A stretch of 64,000 bases of DNA from Maniola hyperantus (GCF_902806685.2 NC_048546.1:12294534-12358533), one strand, 5' to 3'; numbered from the stretch's first letter, positions 47,199 through 59,220 are shown. Translations and numbers: made by a program. Notes: a model not told the origin generated them from the letters alone.

Positions 47199-47398
47199 TA
47201 ATGCCCGCGACTTTGTCCGCGTGGATTTAGGTTATTGAAAATCCCGTGGGAACTCTTTAATTTGATGGCCTATACTAGTCTATGTCACTCTCCATGTCTT
47301 TGACTATACCCATGCAAAAAATCACGTCGATCCGTTGCTCCGTTGCGACGTGATTGAAGAACAAACAAACAGACTTTTGCATTTATAATAGGGGTAGT
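47199..47398 (-). mobile_element. Helitron-like element (ATCACGTCGCAACGG subtype)
   Basis: Minus-strand copy with ATGCCCGCGACTTTGTCCGC at the 3' end and TTTGCATTTATAATAGGGG at the 5' end; the CTAG terminus is decayed. Confidence 0.65.
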
Positions 47399-47467
47399 GA
47401 TAGAAAGATTTTTTTTTAAAGTAAAATAAATTCACTCATATCTCACTAGAGTTATTCAATTCAAATG

Positions 47468-47799
47468 ATTATAGAGGGAGCTCGCGAGGGCCAGACCTTC
47501 CAGAAACCAGAAAGTTTCTCTGCGTATTGTCCCCAACTTAGGGAGGAACGATCCGCGACTATGCCAGACATGTATGTCTGGCAATACATGATGTGATTTC
47601 TAATACTATTCCGAAGAAAATATAAAAAAATTACTAAGTATTTATACTTTGACGTAAGATTTTTTACACCTTTGTTCCCAAAAGCCACTATGATCCAAAC
47701 TTCATAGTCGCGGATCCTTCCTCCCTATGTTGGGGACAATACGCAGAGAAACTTTTATAAAATAACGAAGGTCTAGCCCTCACGGGCTCTCTCTATAAT
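47468..47799. mobile_element. Long-arm inverted-repeat element (332 bp)
   Basis: ATTATAGAGGGAGCTCGCGA and GGGCCAGACCTTC return as GAAGGTCTAGCCCTCACGGG and CTCTCTCTATAAT; further in, CTCTGCGTATTGTCCCCAAC pairs with GTTGGGGACAATACGCAGAG. No transposase. Confidence 0.8.
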
Positions 47800-48345
47800 A
47801 ATATCTATAGGTATGTAACACATTGTATATGTTTTGTCAGTTTGAAATGAGGTTTGAATATATTTCACTAGCGCTTAAACATCGGATTGTCTTGATTATA
47901 AATGGCCGGGTAAACTTTCGAGTTATGATAATAATATATAATACGCATACAGCTTTGTTATTTTAGTACCCTGGGCGTTATCGGCTGGAAAACTTCGGTT
48001 TTACCACAATTAAGTGTAACGTTAACCGCTTCCAAAGTTGCCGTGCGCGGCCGTGTGGGACTGAGGCACACCGGGACCTCTGATTTTAATAAAATATGTA
48101 GGTACCTATGTGATTGTTACAAAACTTTTAGATTCATTATATTATATTAATATAATTTTTATACTTTAAATAGATCTATTCAGAAGTGGTGTGATTCATC
48201 GGGAAAATGAAATTGTGTCACACGGTGACTCAAGAGGATTTTTCACCGTTGTGTCACAGCGTTACTCACTGGAGTGTGACTCAACGGGAACACCCCCTAA
48301 TTATCATCTATGATAACCATAAATCCAAATTTATTCTATCTAATA

Positions 48346-48510
48346 GGTACTTATTATGAATGCAAAAGTGTGTCCGTCTGTCTGTCTGTTATCTTTTCAC
48401 GGCCCATCCGTTGAACCGATTTTGATGAAATCTGGTACAGTTAGGGGTAGATACCTACCTACTTGACAAGCATAGATTAGGCTATCCTTTTTATCCCGAA
48501 AAAAATAACA
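48346..48510 (+). mobile_element. Truncated Helitron-like element (GCTAGCTTTTCACGG subtype)
   Basis: GTGTGTCCGTCTGTCTGTCT, TCACGGCCCATCCGTTGAAC and CCTTTTTATCCCG; the 3' terminus is missing. Confidence 0.6.
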
Positions 48511-48654
48511 TGTGGAGATTGGATTGTAGGTTACAAATTTCTAGGACTATCGCCGCGATTCTCATAATTAATATTAAGTATGTGGAAATGGCGCTTTTGA
48601 GAGTTATACCAAGACATATGTCTCGTTTTAAATTTGTAAAGTCTGACCAAAGTA

Positions 48655-48810
48655 CAGTGCGACAAGGCTCTCTTGGCACTTGAATGACATTGACAGAGGG
48701 GTGCTGTTGGAGAACAAAGGCTTAGAATATTCAAACAAAAACAAAGGGGACACTTGACGGTAACTTTAGTACCGATAGTCGCCACGCGCCAAGATAGCCT
48801 TGTTGCACTG
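48655..48810. mobile_element. 156-bp MITE, TIR CAGTGCGACAAGGCT
   Basis: TA/CAGTGCGACAAGGCTCTCTT to AAGATAGCCTTGTTGCACTG/TA; same family as 15343, 17097 and 43112. Confidence 0.85.
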
Positions 48811-49044
48811 TACGCTCTACAGAGTCAGCCTCAGTGTACCAGCAACCTAAATTACTTGAAAATTTAGGGCGGGTGGCTACACGATACTTTACGTTGATAA
48901 CATTGTTTAACACTTGCAGATTTTATGAACCCTTTGTTTTGAGACCGAACCGCTCGATTTCACCGCAAGTTTAAACAACGATAACGTTAGCTCAATATAG
49001 GAACCTTCTTATAATAGGTACCTTCCTATTATTATGCCATTACC

Positions 49045-49292
49045 TATTATTATGACGGGCTTTGACTGGGGTCCCAAGGTGCTGGAAAGGCGACCTCGCA
49101 CCAGAAAGCGCAGCGTTGGAAGGAATAGAATTAGTTTTTTATAAGACCCCCACTAGGTGGACGGACGACATTACGCGAGTCTCAGGGAGCCGCTGGATTC
49201 AAGCGGGCGCAAGCCCGTGGCGTGTGGAAGTCCCTACAAGAGACCTATGTCCAGCAGTGGACGTCTATAATTTGTTGATGATGATGATGATC
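49045..49292 (+). mobile_element. RTE-type LINE 3' fragment
   Basis: Frames like PTRWTDDITRVSGSRWIQA and a (GATGAT)n end; the same segment as at 9162-9365. Confidence 0.7.
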
Positions 49293-50497
49293 ATTATTGG
49301 TATGCAAAGAACAGTCGGAGCACTTAACATTGGTTAATTTTACATTGCTGCTTACCTGAGTGATATTAAAATATTTTTCGTAGTAAACCTTCAATGGATT
49401 AAAAATGAATGTCATTGAGATCGGTGGCTATCATTCAGTGTTAGACAGTGAGGCTCGTCCGACAAGTGGCTACCTAGGTGATCTGCTGCAGGGCCTTTGG
49501 CCCTCCATCTTGCCTAAGACTGTAAGCTTATCCAGATAACCAGGCAGGCGTCGGGCAATGTGACCAAGGAACCCTAAAAACGGAAATAATACGAAACAGT
49601 AAAGTGAGTGGGTATCGTAAAAAGACGATGACAAAGGGAGGTTCAATTCAGTGTTCGATCTATTTTAGTGTTGATTGGATCCAATACTTTTATCCTTAGG
49701 TTTTCTTCAGATAATCCTACTTGTATATTTTGTTAGAGGGCTAGCTTTCCAAAATTAGGTTTTTTTTAACGCTTGTGTTGCTTATGACTTTGAAGATAGG
49801 TATATCATGTTGAGAATGTGAATGTGTGTATACCAATAACCTTCGTACAAGTGTCAAGGTACAATTACTGTAGGTATAAAGTTTCAACTCAGTCGAAAGA
49901 ACTATTCGCTAACGCAGAGGTATGAAAATATTGTACCTACTTCATTGGTTTGCACTTTGCAACCCTAACTAGCCGTTTTTCAAAAACTATGTACTTATTA
50001 CGGTTTTACTATAGAACCAAAAATGGTAAAACCATACATACTTTAAGTATTATTCCTACAGAAAATCTTACCCATCTATCTTACCCCTTCCAATCAAATC
50101 GAATAACGAGCAAAGCGACCAAGTATCGATATCTACAGATATAGACCCTGTACAACATTAGTGAACAGCGTTCGGTATAGGTAAGTAAATAGCTTACATT
50201 GTACAAGCCTACGTAGATACGGCAGAGGCAATAATTGCACTAGAAACAAAAAAGTGACAACCCTAAGCCCTAAGGAAATTAAAGATTCTATCCGTCGAAG
50301 AACTTAATCCCTACGTAATAGTAAGCCGGAAAATTGCAAATTAAACTCCACGTCTTTTGATGTAAAATCTATTCAACCACCTACATGTTAAGGTTGATAT
50401 TTAAATGAGAAGAACATATAGGGTAGAATATAAAAACGCTGATTCGATAGATCTAGATGGTTTCAATTAATTAAGGATGACTGTGTGGACGATATCG
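49293..50497. other. Intergenic, nothing recognised
   Basis: No repeat I can match inside the window and no coding similarity. The short frame at 49950-50144 has no family features. Confidence 0.4.
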
Positions 50498-50505
50498 ACC
50501 ACATG

Positions 50506-50847
50506 CAGTGGCGTAGCTACCTAGGGGCAAGGCGGGGCAGTGCCCCGGGGCCCTAAAGCTCATGGGGGCCCTCGAATCGTTACCAGAAAATCTCGACCGA
50601 ACTAAGCTTTTGAAAATTTCTCCCATTTTCAAGATAAATATTGACAGGTTGCAACCTGACTTTAATCATGGCAACTCAGTTGAGAGAAATTCGAAAGTTA
50701 CTAGGGAATTCCCCTAAATTCTTTCTGTGAATGTATTTGTTTTTATATTTAATATATTTACTTGATAAAACTTAACCAGTTTAGATAGCAGTGGGGCCCC
50801 ATTTTTTGATTTCCTCCAGGGTCCTCGGTTACCTAGCTACGCCACTG
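50506..50847. mobile_element. hAT-type non-autonomous element with 8-bp target duplication
   Basis: 342 bp. TIRs CAGTGGCGTAGCTACCTAGG and CCTAGCTACGCCACTG; flanked on both sides by ACCACATG (50498-50505 and 50848-50855). An 8-bp duplication and CAGTGG ends are hAT hallmarks. No transposase. Confidence 0.88.
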
Positions 50848-51017
50848 ACCACATGAGTAGATATCCATATCGACAGTTGTGGGCGATTTTATACTCAAAA
50901 AATCTAATTTGAGAAGTACATAAAAATATCTAGTCAACAGTCAAGAGTCAAATAATTGACTCCTTCACCATTGCGAGCACATGAGTAGCTCTGGTTCCGA
51001 GCGTGCCCTACTCATCA

Positions 51018-51226
51018 GTACCCATATTATAAATGCGAAAGTGTGTTTGTTTGTTGGTTTGTCCTTCAATCACGTCGCAACGGAGCAACCGATTGACGTG
51101 ATTTTTTGCATGCGTATGACTAAAGACCTGGAGAGTGACATAGGCTACTTTTCATCCCGGAAAATCAAAGAGTTCCCACGGGATTTTTAAAAACTCCACG
51201 CGTACGAAGTCGCGGGCATCAGCTAG
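51018..51226 (+). mobile_element. Helitron-like element (ATCACGTCGCAACGG subtype)
   Basis: From TTATAAATGCGAAAGTGTGT to CGCGGGCATCAGCTAG/T. Confidence 0.75.
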
Positions 51227-51542
51227 TAAAAGATATAATGTATGAAAATAAACTTATGTTAGTTAAAGTTAATACTAGTTTAATTATCTTGTAGGTATAT
51301 GTAGGAGTACTTTCTAATGACAGTAACTTTAAGGATCAAATAGTGGGGTCGGGTCGTTAATTACGCAAGTTTGTTATAAAATACTTCGCTTGAAAATTTC
51401 CATTTTCAGCAAATTCCTTTACTTTCAAGAAAATTTGATTAACATGTAGGTACGAAGTTTTCTTAAATATAAATTACAAAGTTATGATAAAATTTCTATT
51501 TACATATTATTTATACTTAATTAATTTTGTAGCAAATGAACT

Positions 51543-51755
51543 GCCCCTATTATAAATACGAAAGTGTGTTTGTTTGTTGGTTTGTCCTTCAATCACGCCC
51601 CAACGGAGCAACGGATCGACGTGATATTTTGCATGGGTATAGTTTAAGACCTGGAGAGTGTCATAGGCTAATTTTTATCCCGGAAAATCAAAGAGTTTCC
51701 ACGGCGGTTTTTAAAAACCTAAATCCACGCGTACGAAGTCGCGATCATCAGCTAG
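51543..51755 (+). mobile_element. Helitron-like element (ATCACGCCCCAACGG subtype)
   Basis: From TTATAAATACGAAAGTGTGT to ACGAAGTCGCGATCATCAG then CTAG/T. Confidence 0.75.
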
Positions 51756-51789
51756 TATTTCATAAATGAGCTTGACTGCTTTGCTGGTC

Positions 51790-52220
51790 TAGTTTATCCA
51801 TTTGCGGATAAGGAATGAATTGTACCATTGTTGGATAAGCCTATGGATTAGAGATATGGTCGCCATCTATGGGTATCATACGAAAGCTCAGGGTTACTCA
51901 GCGGGCGATGAAGAGACCTATGCTTGGTGTGTTTCTCTACCTGATCAAATCAGAAATGAGGAGCAAAAAAAACCGATGAGCGCTGGGGTCCCGAGGTGCT
52001 AGAATGGCGACCTCGCACCCGAAAGCGCATCGTTGGAAGTCCCCTTGCTTAATAAAGGAAACCAAACGAGTCGCAGAGAGCCGCTGGATCGGTTTTTTTT
52101 GAGAGCCGCTGGATTGAGGTGCAGACACAGGACCGTTGCATATGTAATCCTAGAACAGACTATGTCCATTGTCCAGCAGTGGACATCTATCAGTTGATGA
52201 TGACGATGATGATGACACTA
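51790..52220 (+). mobile_element. RTE-type LINE 3' fragment, broken
   Basis: Contains ATTAGAGATATGGTCGCCAT, GAGCGCTGGGGTCCCGAGGT, a broken GSRW segment and a GATGATGACGATGATGATGA tail. Several frameshifts. Confidence 0.7.
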
Positions 52221-52304
52221 ACTAGCCACAACCCACTTCTCCCATCAAATCTAATATTACCAGCCACCAGATAGCAGATACGATTTAGAAATTATAATAG
52301 GTAC

Positions 52305-52925
52305 CAGCCCAAATAGCCGGTGCAAAGAATCGAACCCGTTACTTCCTTTTTATAAGAACACAGCGCACACCACTGCATCAGGGAGGTCGCCAAATCCTTC
52401 TTTCTACCATATATGCTTTATTCGCCCTTTAAAAGCAAAACCCCTGGTCCCACGGGGATGATATAAAGGCACCATTAAAAATCCATTTAAGTAATGCACA
52501 TAACATGTTCCCATAGGTATAATATACCTAGTCAAATTGACGATGTCAACCGACCCCCTTAGCCATTGACTTATATATTACTTCGTATGGACAGGGTTAT
52601 TGAACAAACAAAATGGCACCGACTTATTGGTGCTTATGCACCAATGCAACCTCAGTGACGTCTGGATTTCAAACGGGTCGTTCATTAGTATCTAAGAAGT
52701 GGCGCTGATTTATTTGGTTTCTAACCCGTGAAAAATTTTGTTCGCTTGAGCATATCTTGTCATTTATATCGATGCCCTTAGAACGAATTTTGTGGTTATA
52801 AGTATACATTGCTACAGTCTGAGTTGAGATTGGCATTGGATCCAAATTGTCCTAGCTAGGAGTCGAACCCAGGCCCTTCAAGTCTAGAGCGCTTACCGCT
52901 GCGCCTGGGCGGTCGTCGGTCGTCG
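52305..52925 (-). mobile_element. Two decayed tRNA-like SINE heads
   Basis: Reverse-strand B-box-like strings occur at about 52325-52345 (AAGAATCGAACCCGTTACTT) and 52860-52880 (AGGAGTCGAACCCAGGCCC), each followed by A-box-like sequence further right. No complete cloverleaf. Confidence 0.45.
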
Positions 52926-53007
52926 GTCGGACTTCTTGTCCCGACTTTTTAGAAACTAGTCTTCAAAAATGTCTTGTAGAAAATATTATTATCTAAACAA
53001 TATTATC

Positions 53008-53275
53008 CATACTTCTATACTAATGTTATGAATGGGAAAGTGTGTCTGTGGCTTTTCACGGCCCAACAGTTTAACCGATTTTGACGAAATTTGGTACAGA
53101 CTTAGCTTATGTTACGGGTGATTGTCGACACATTGAGTTAAAATGGCGTGTGAGAACTCATTTTGTACGGGCAAAGTTTTCTTTTATTATATTATAGTTA
53201 TAATGTGGACAAGGAATAAGCCCAAATTTTTCAAAATTCCCACGGGAGCGAAGCCGCGGGCGGTCGCTATTTAAT
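53008..53275 (+). mobile_element. Decayed Helitron-like copy
   Basis: CCATACTTCTATACTAATG, TCACGGCCCAACAGTTTAAC, and a terminal GGAGCGAAGCCGCGGGCGG without an intact CTAG end. Confidence 0.5.
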
Positions 53276-54400
53276 ACATACTTTTGAAGAAAAATATTCC
53301 CACTCCCCGTAAACCGTTAACGCCTGTGAAACCTCCTCGGCGTCAATTGAACACGGCTTTCCACTTTGCGCCTCGTAAACGCGTCTTTTGTTAACAAACC
53401 CAATGTCCCAATGTACTTACTTACTTTTACTACTACATAAAACTAGGGTCAAAAAGGTTGAGAGTGGTCTACACTCTACAGCTCCGGGGTCTATTTTTAT
53501 TATACTTAGTGTTTTATCCAAACTTTAGGGAACTAAATAACATTTAAATACATTATAGTTAATGACAGTTATAAAAAATAACGGATACTATAGGTAAGCA
53601 AATATCATGTCATTTCTTGTTTGAAGAACTTAATTGTAATAAGTATTATGAGCCTTTGAAAGTAAGTAGTTTCGATAGTTACTTACTGTAATATGTCGCT
53701 ATTACATGGAATTTACAGTTGCTATGAGTGTTCTAATATTGAATTTTTTTGCATTGGATGTAAGCCTAGCGGTCAAACGCATTTTAGGGACGTTATAGCT
53801 ATACCCAGAGAGACGCAACGTTCGAATCCTGCCGATTCTGTAATTTTTAATAATCGTACTTATTTAACAAAAACATTTAGGGTCTATTTACTTAACGCCT
53901 GCATTACGCTATCGTTTGAACAGATCACATGGTGGATAGAAGAGGTTTCATTATTTAAAATAATGGGAAAAATTACGTTTTAAATGCATATATCTATAGG
54001 TAGGGTAAAGGCTCTAATCTTACAAGACGGGACGTAAACCTTAACAACAGTCGCTTTTACGATTTTAATCTAAGCACAAAATTCTCAAGGATTTATTTGA
54101 ACTCACCTTGCTTCAAATTAATTTTATAAAGTGTCTTTTACGGCCTCGTAAACTTTGCTGTACAAAATGAGTGAATAATCGTACGGAGGGCGACACCCGC
54201 CTTACGCATTTCTTAATAGATTTTAAGCCTTATGTTTATTGTTTTAGGGAGATTGTATTGTACACATCTGTGTGTCTTACTGTACATTTCCTTAACATGA
54301 AATGTTAATCAAAGTGTTCAACAAATTTTAACATTCTGTATGAAAATGCTATTTTAATAATTCTTAATCTTAAAATAGCATTTTATTTTACAACTAGCAA
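53276..54400. other. Intergenic with a tRNA-like SINE head near 53760-53870
   Basis: AGCCTAGCGGTCAAACGC (A-box-like) and ACGTTCGAATCCTGCCGATT (B-box-like) are spaced as in a tRNA-derived SINE. A frame overlapping it (53693-53983) is not considered a gene. Inverted AAAATAGCATTTT motifs are near 54350-54385. Confidence 0.45.
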
Positions 54401-54606
54401 CTAGATGATGCTCGCAACTTTGTCCACGTGGATTTCGGTTTTTGAAAATCCCGTGGGGACTCTTTCATTTTCCGGGACCAAAAGTAACCTATGCTCTTAG
54501 CTCTGGGATGCTATCTCTGTACCAAAATTCGTCAAAATTGGTTAAAAATAGGCTGTGAAAAGTTAAAAGGTAGACACACAGACAGACACTTTTGCATTTA
54601 TTTAAT
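54401..54606 (-). mobile_element. Helitron-like element (GCTAGCTTTTCACGG subtype)
   Basis: Minus-strand copy, CTAGATGATGCTCGCAACTT at the left end. Abuts another copy on its right. Confidence 0.7.
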
Positions 54607-54607
54607 A

Positions 54608-54818
54608 CTAGATGATGCCCGCGACTTCGATTTAGATAATATCTATAAATCCCGTGGGAACTTTTTGATTTTCCGTGAAAAAAGTAGCCTATGTCCTTTC
54701 CCGGGATGCCATCTCTCTCTGTACCAAATTTTGTCAAAATCGGTTGAAAGGATGAGCCGTAAAAAGCTGGCAGACAGACAGACATACACACTTTTGCATT
54801 TATAATATTAGTATAGAT
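54608..54818 (-). mobile_element. Helitron-like element (GCTAGCTTTTCACGG subtype)
   Basis: Starts immediately beyond the previous copy in the same orientation; CTAGATGATGCCCGCGACTT on the left, TAATATTAGTATAGATTAG on the right. Confidence 0.7.
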
Positions 54819-54900
54819 TAGAATGGGTTACGTGTATACAACCTAATAACTACCTGCATAATAATGTATATAAGGAGGAACTGACTGACTGACATAATTA

Positions 54901-55091
54901 CAGTACGCGGCAGAAAGTAATGTACATCGGCCTTTAGAATGACGTTTTGGCTTTGAAGAGCGTTGTCTCTGTCACTCTTATCTACATGACGTTTTGTCGG
55001 TTTCAACGACAGAGAAAATGCTCTACAATTTACAAATCTGCTATCTCTTTCTAAAGGTCGATGTACATTAATTTCTGCCGCGTAGGTACTG
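54901..55091. mobile_element. MITE, TIR CAGTACGCGGCAGAAAGTAA
   Basis: CAGTACGCGGCAGAAAGTAA with TGTACATCGGCCTTTAGAA on the left, mirrored by CTAAAGGTCGATGTACATTA and TTTCTGCCGCGTAGGTACTG on the right. Relatives at 17055-17350, 58745-58894 and a solo end at 59221-59260. Confidence 0.8.
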
Positions 55092-55106
55092 TATTATCAA
55101 CGTACC

Positions 55107-55240
55107 TATAGTACGCGACAGGTAGAGATGGCAATTGGGGTATGAGGCGGGTGGACGCTCCCCACATTCGCATAACCCCGCGAGTGACGTCTGTGGGGCG
55201 TCCCCGCCCCGATTGCCATCTCGAACTGTCGCGTACTATA
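55107..55240. mobile_element. MITE, TIR TATAGTACGCGACAGG
   Basis: TATAGTACGCGACAGGTAGA then GATGGCAATTGGGG, mirrored by CCCCGATTGCCATCTCGAAC and TGTCGCGTACTATA. About 134 bp. Fragments at 1-31 and 41612-41669. Confidence 0.8.
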
Positions 55241-55839
55241 GTAGAAACTCCGGAAACTTGAGATTTAAATGTACCTACACTAGGTAGGTACATAGGTTTT
55301 CACTTGTGTACTTGTAAAACTACTAAGAAAGATTGTTAAGAATCCACGCGGAAAATCACGGAAAAGATGAGGAAATTCTTTCACGGACAACTTGAATTAA
55401 ACGAAAAATCCTACTCGAAACGGACGGTATCGATTAAGAATACGTGATATATCGCCACGTTATCCAGCGCCGATAGGAGGCGATTATTTTCCCCGCGATC
55501 CTAATTAAAGAAATCTATTTGGACGGATTTACGATCCAGATTGAAGCAATTTGGCCTGTAATTGGATGATTTTTCAATGTTTTCGCCCAAGAATTTCGTA
55601 CTTGAATTTTCCCACGTACTTATGGAAGTATTTTCTGAAAAGTGTTCCAACCCACAATCAAGTGAAAATTGAGATTTTATATGAACAAATTGATTACCAG
55701 CTGAGCGATTACAGTAACATGACATGTCGCATTGCAAAAAAATCTCGAATTTATCATTATTATTTTGCAGTGCGACATGTAATTTTACTGTAATTGCCAC
55801 TACAGACTAATTTAGAAATTTCAATTTTGTATGCCAATC

Positions 55840-55925
55840 CACACTTGGCCAGCGTAGACTATGGCCTAAGCCCGCCTCGTTCTGAGACCCATACGTTGGC
55901 CGGTGATGGGTTAAGATGATGAAGC
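55840..55925 (+). mobile_element. SINE 3' tail
   Basis: CCAATCCACACTTGGCCAGC, GTAGACTATGGCC and GGTGATGGGTTAAGATGATG match the 3' end of the SINE seen in reverse at 46200-46492. Confidence 0.6.
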
Positions 55926-55933
55926 ATTTTTAA

Positions 55934-56250
55934 AATGTTTCATAACCAGCTACGAAATAAGATTTATATTTCGCCTTTTCGTAACTGGTTATTAATCAAG
56001 AATATTTTTTCCGGGTTCGTAACGAAATAAGATTAAAATTGCGTCGTTTCGTGACTGGTTAGGTACTAACCAAGAATATTTTATACGAGTTCGTAACGGA
56101 ATTTAAGATTAATGTCTTTTTGTAACTGGTTACTACGAAATGACGTAATTTTTAATCTTATTCCGTTACGAACCCGGATAAAGTTTTCTTGATTAATAAC
56201 CAGTAACGAAAAAAGTATAAATCTTAATTCGTAGCTGGTTACGAAACATT
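55934..56250. mobile_element. Foldback element with internal direct and inverted repeats
   Basis: AATGTTTCATAACCAGCTAC on the left and GTAGCTGGTTACGAAACATT on the right. Inside, GGGTTCGTAACGAAATAAGA / CCGTTACGAACCCG and repeated TAACTGGTTA motifs give further pairing. No coding. Confidence 0.8.
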
Positions 56251-56740
56251 GGTTACAAACATGGACGGAACCGAATGAGGGATATAAATAATGGGAGAGC
56301 TAAGTACCTTTTTGTGAAAACGGACAATTCGCAAAGAGCTTTTAAGCCTAATATTTAGGACAGATTATCGAGGGTCGCATGGAATCGTGAAATTAATTAT
56401 GAGAAATACATTAGCTGGATTATGTGGGACTAAATGATAATTTAAATGGGTCTGCCCTAGTGAAATTTTGTTTCAGGGTACCTGACCTTAATTTCACATG
56501 CTTTATTTTAATGGCTGTATAGGAGCAAAAGGTTTTTACACAATTCAGAATATTAGTCTGGCCATTCAACGAGGTAACGCAGCCAGCGTTCTGGGCACCC
56601 TGCCTCGTTTACGGTGGTTTAGATTATATTTTTGATTTGTAATTTCAATATTTAATTGTTATAGGCTGTATTCTATAAAATACTTCAATTCAGAATTATC
56701 TCGCCAATCGTGCTTTCAACTAAAATTCATTTGTATCAAA

Positions 56741-56967
56741 TCCATACTTAATAATATTATAAATGCGAAAGTGTGTCTGTCTGTCTGTCTGTCTGCTAGC
56801 TTTTCACGGCCCAACCGTTCAACCGATTTTGATGAAATTTGGTACAGAGTTAGGTCATATCCCGGGGAAGGACATATAGGCTACTTTTTATCCCGGAAAA
56901 TTAAAGAGTTCCCACGGGATTTTAAAAAACGTAAATCCACGCGGACGAAGTCGCGGGCATCATCTAG
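56741..56967 (+). mobile_element. Helitron-like element (GCTAGCTTTTCACGG subtype), full length
   Basis: A/TCCATACTTAATAATATTAT to CGCGGGCATCATCTAG/T. Good representative of the commonest subtype. Confidence 0.78.
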
Positions 56968-57019
56968 TTCTTAAATAAATTTAAGTGACTGGTCAAAGAC
57001 TGAGATCTAAAGATGTCAA

Positions 57020-57105
57020 AAAATTCAAGACCAGGCAGCGAACCCCCGACCCTCCGAATAAGAGGCCGAAGTCTTAACCACTATGCTGTCACAACTTTCA
57101 ATGTT
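57020..57105 (-). mobile_element. tRNA-derived SINE head
   Basis: Minus strand GTTGTGACAGCATAGTGGTT, AAGACTTCGGCC (A box) and GTCGGGGGTTCGCTGCC (B box), as in the copy at 46200-46492. Confidence 0.6.
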
Positions 57106-58137
57106 AAAAAATATTTACTTACAAAAGACAAAAAAAAGAAGTGTAAAGGGTTCACTGGTAGGTAGTGAGGTAGCACCAAAGTTGCCAAAAGTTAGGATGG
57201 TAAAACCTTCAATATACTTACGTGCCGTCTCAAAATGTACCCCCTTCTATATCCTGCCTTGATCCAACAGCCAAGTGAAACTTTCTCGAGATGTTGGTCG
57301 AAACTTTACCTTTAAGTCATTGACCGAAACGACTACCGGTACAGTAATCGTTGAAACAACACTTCACTTTAGCGATAAGACCGCCTTTGCACGCTAATTT
57401 AATATTTAGGATTCTTCTTTATATGCTTCTTTCAATTTTGTATATTCGTGTGTAATAAAGAATTCAATCAATCCATATGGTGGTTATTTCGTAGTCAAAA
57501 TTGAAATATTTAAAGCTTATAATAAATGATTTAGTTTTTCCTTGCCTGAAATTCGGGTGACGCTGTATCAGAACTTAAGTCACAACTCTCTTACAAACGG
57601 ACATGACAGACGGACTGATGGCTATGGGCTGACAGACAAAAAGGCAGACAAATGAACTAAAGAGGAAAATCTGTACTTTAAACGTAGCACTCGTAGCAAC
57701 GTAGCCTACTTCGTAGCATCTCGTACTAAAACTTTTAATATTTCAATTTTGTTTTGTTTTGTTTGTTTGTTACAGATTCATAGGCTATAGGGCTCTGAGG
57801 AAATAAGATAGACAGAATTCTCGCTTTGCTCGGTATTTATTTTTACCGTAGCACGCGTAGCAGCGTAGCACGTGGTGCGTTTTATAAAGTAAATTATTAG
57901 TATGGTAAAACTTTTTCTATAATTTATCTTTTTTAAAGTGTAAAGTGTAACTTGAAACTAGCCTTATCTACTGTATAAATCGTGCCCTCATGGAATAGTG
58001 CCAAGATTACTGACTGCTATCCGTACTTAACGGTCAGGCTGATCCTTTGCGCATGAGCCAGCACTTCTTTCACTGGAATTTAGAAAAATCCTTTTTTGTA
58101 ATTTAATGTGAACAAGGAATAATAAGGAAGGAATTTT
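57106..58137. other. Intergenic, nothing coding recognised
   Basis: Short direct repeats of CGTAGCACGCGTAGCAGCG and GTAGCAACGTAGCC type lie near 57685-57870. No gene or known element end. Confidence 0.4.
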
Positions 58138-58335
58138 CTGGTGGGAGGCTCCGGCCGTAGCTAGTTAGTTTAGCCGGTACGAGGCCATGTAGAAACCAAA
58201 GGGTTATGGGATTACTGAAAACAGCCTCACCCCTTCCAGGTTAGCCCGCTTCCATCTTAGACTGCATCATCACTTACCACCAGGTGAAATCAGTCAAGGG
58301 CTAACTTGTATTGGAATAATAATAAAAAACAAACA
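58138..58335 (+). mobile_element. SINE 3' half (family of 5098-5650)
   Basis: GTGGGAGGCTCCGGCCGTAG, CCTTCCAGGTTAGCCCGCTT, ACTTACCACCAGGTGAAATC and GGGCTAACTTGTATTGGAAT then A-rich end. Confidence 0.65.
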
Positions 58336-58670
58336 ATAATCCTTGACAATTCTAAACAAAAGACCTATGTGATAATCATCATTATCTACTTATTAGACAT
58401 ACGTCTATCGGAGATTAATTTTTTCCCCCTTGCCGCTCCGCTTGCCGCTCCGCTCGTCGCATCGCTGAAAGTTGTGAATGGGTGGAATACACGAGGCTTT
58501 TTACGACAATTTTTACGGTAAGCTGGTTTTCAGTAAAGGGTATGGGATGCTTTGCTCGGGCCATAATCGCTTACACGCCTAATTATGCACGACCATGAAT
58601 TATTTACGGTATGTGTGTGACTGTAAAAATATCATTTTACAGTGGCTATACTTATTTTAGTATATAACAT

Positions 58671-58715
58671 ACTAGCTAAGCCCGCGACTTCGTTCGCCTA
58701 ATAAAATAACCTATA
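58671..58715 (-). mobile_element. Helitron-like 3' end fragment
   Basis: Only CTAGCTAAGCCCGCGACTTC then GTTCGCC remains of the shared terminus. Confidence 0.5.
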
Positions 58716-58744
58716 ACGCTCGGAGATAATATTATAAGGAGTTA

Positions 58745-58894
58745 CAGTACAGTAGGAGGTAAAAGATTTTAGAGCAATGTCTCGGTCGTTGGGACCGACA
58801 AAACGTCATATTGGTATGAGTGATAGAGACATCGCTCTACAAAACCGTAATGTCATTCTAAAGACCGATGTACATTACTTTCGGTCGCGTACTG
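58745..58894. mobile_element. MITE of the CAGTACGCGGCAG family, diverged
   Basis: CAGTACAGTAGGAGGTAA on the left, AGAGCAATGTCTCGGTCGTT and GAGACATCGCTCTACAAAAC inside, TCGGTCGCGTACTG on the right. Confidence 0.65.
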
Positions 58895-59220
58895 TCAGTC
58901 AAAGAGTTTTCAGAGATTCGGAGAGTTCCGGAGATTAAGCTCTTACATAAAACTCACAAATTTTTACGTTTTTACTCAGATTAGTCCTCTTTATAATATT
59001 AGTATAGAGTAGTTTGTCTAACTACGAAGACAGGCTACGATTTTAGCGATGTATGCGTCCATGTTTTAGTTTCCTAATTGCCAAAACCAGAGCCCTTACA
59101 TAAAAACTCACAAATAACTTTATATAATAATATTATTAGTTTAGATTGTTTTGTATGCCTACGAAGAGACGGCCCATAATTATAACTTCTCAGTAGGAAA
59201 TGCATTCCGCACCAGTGGCA

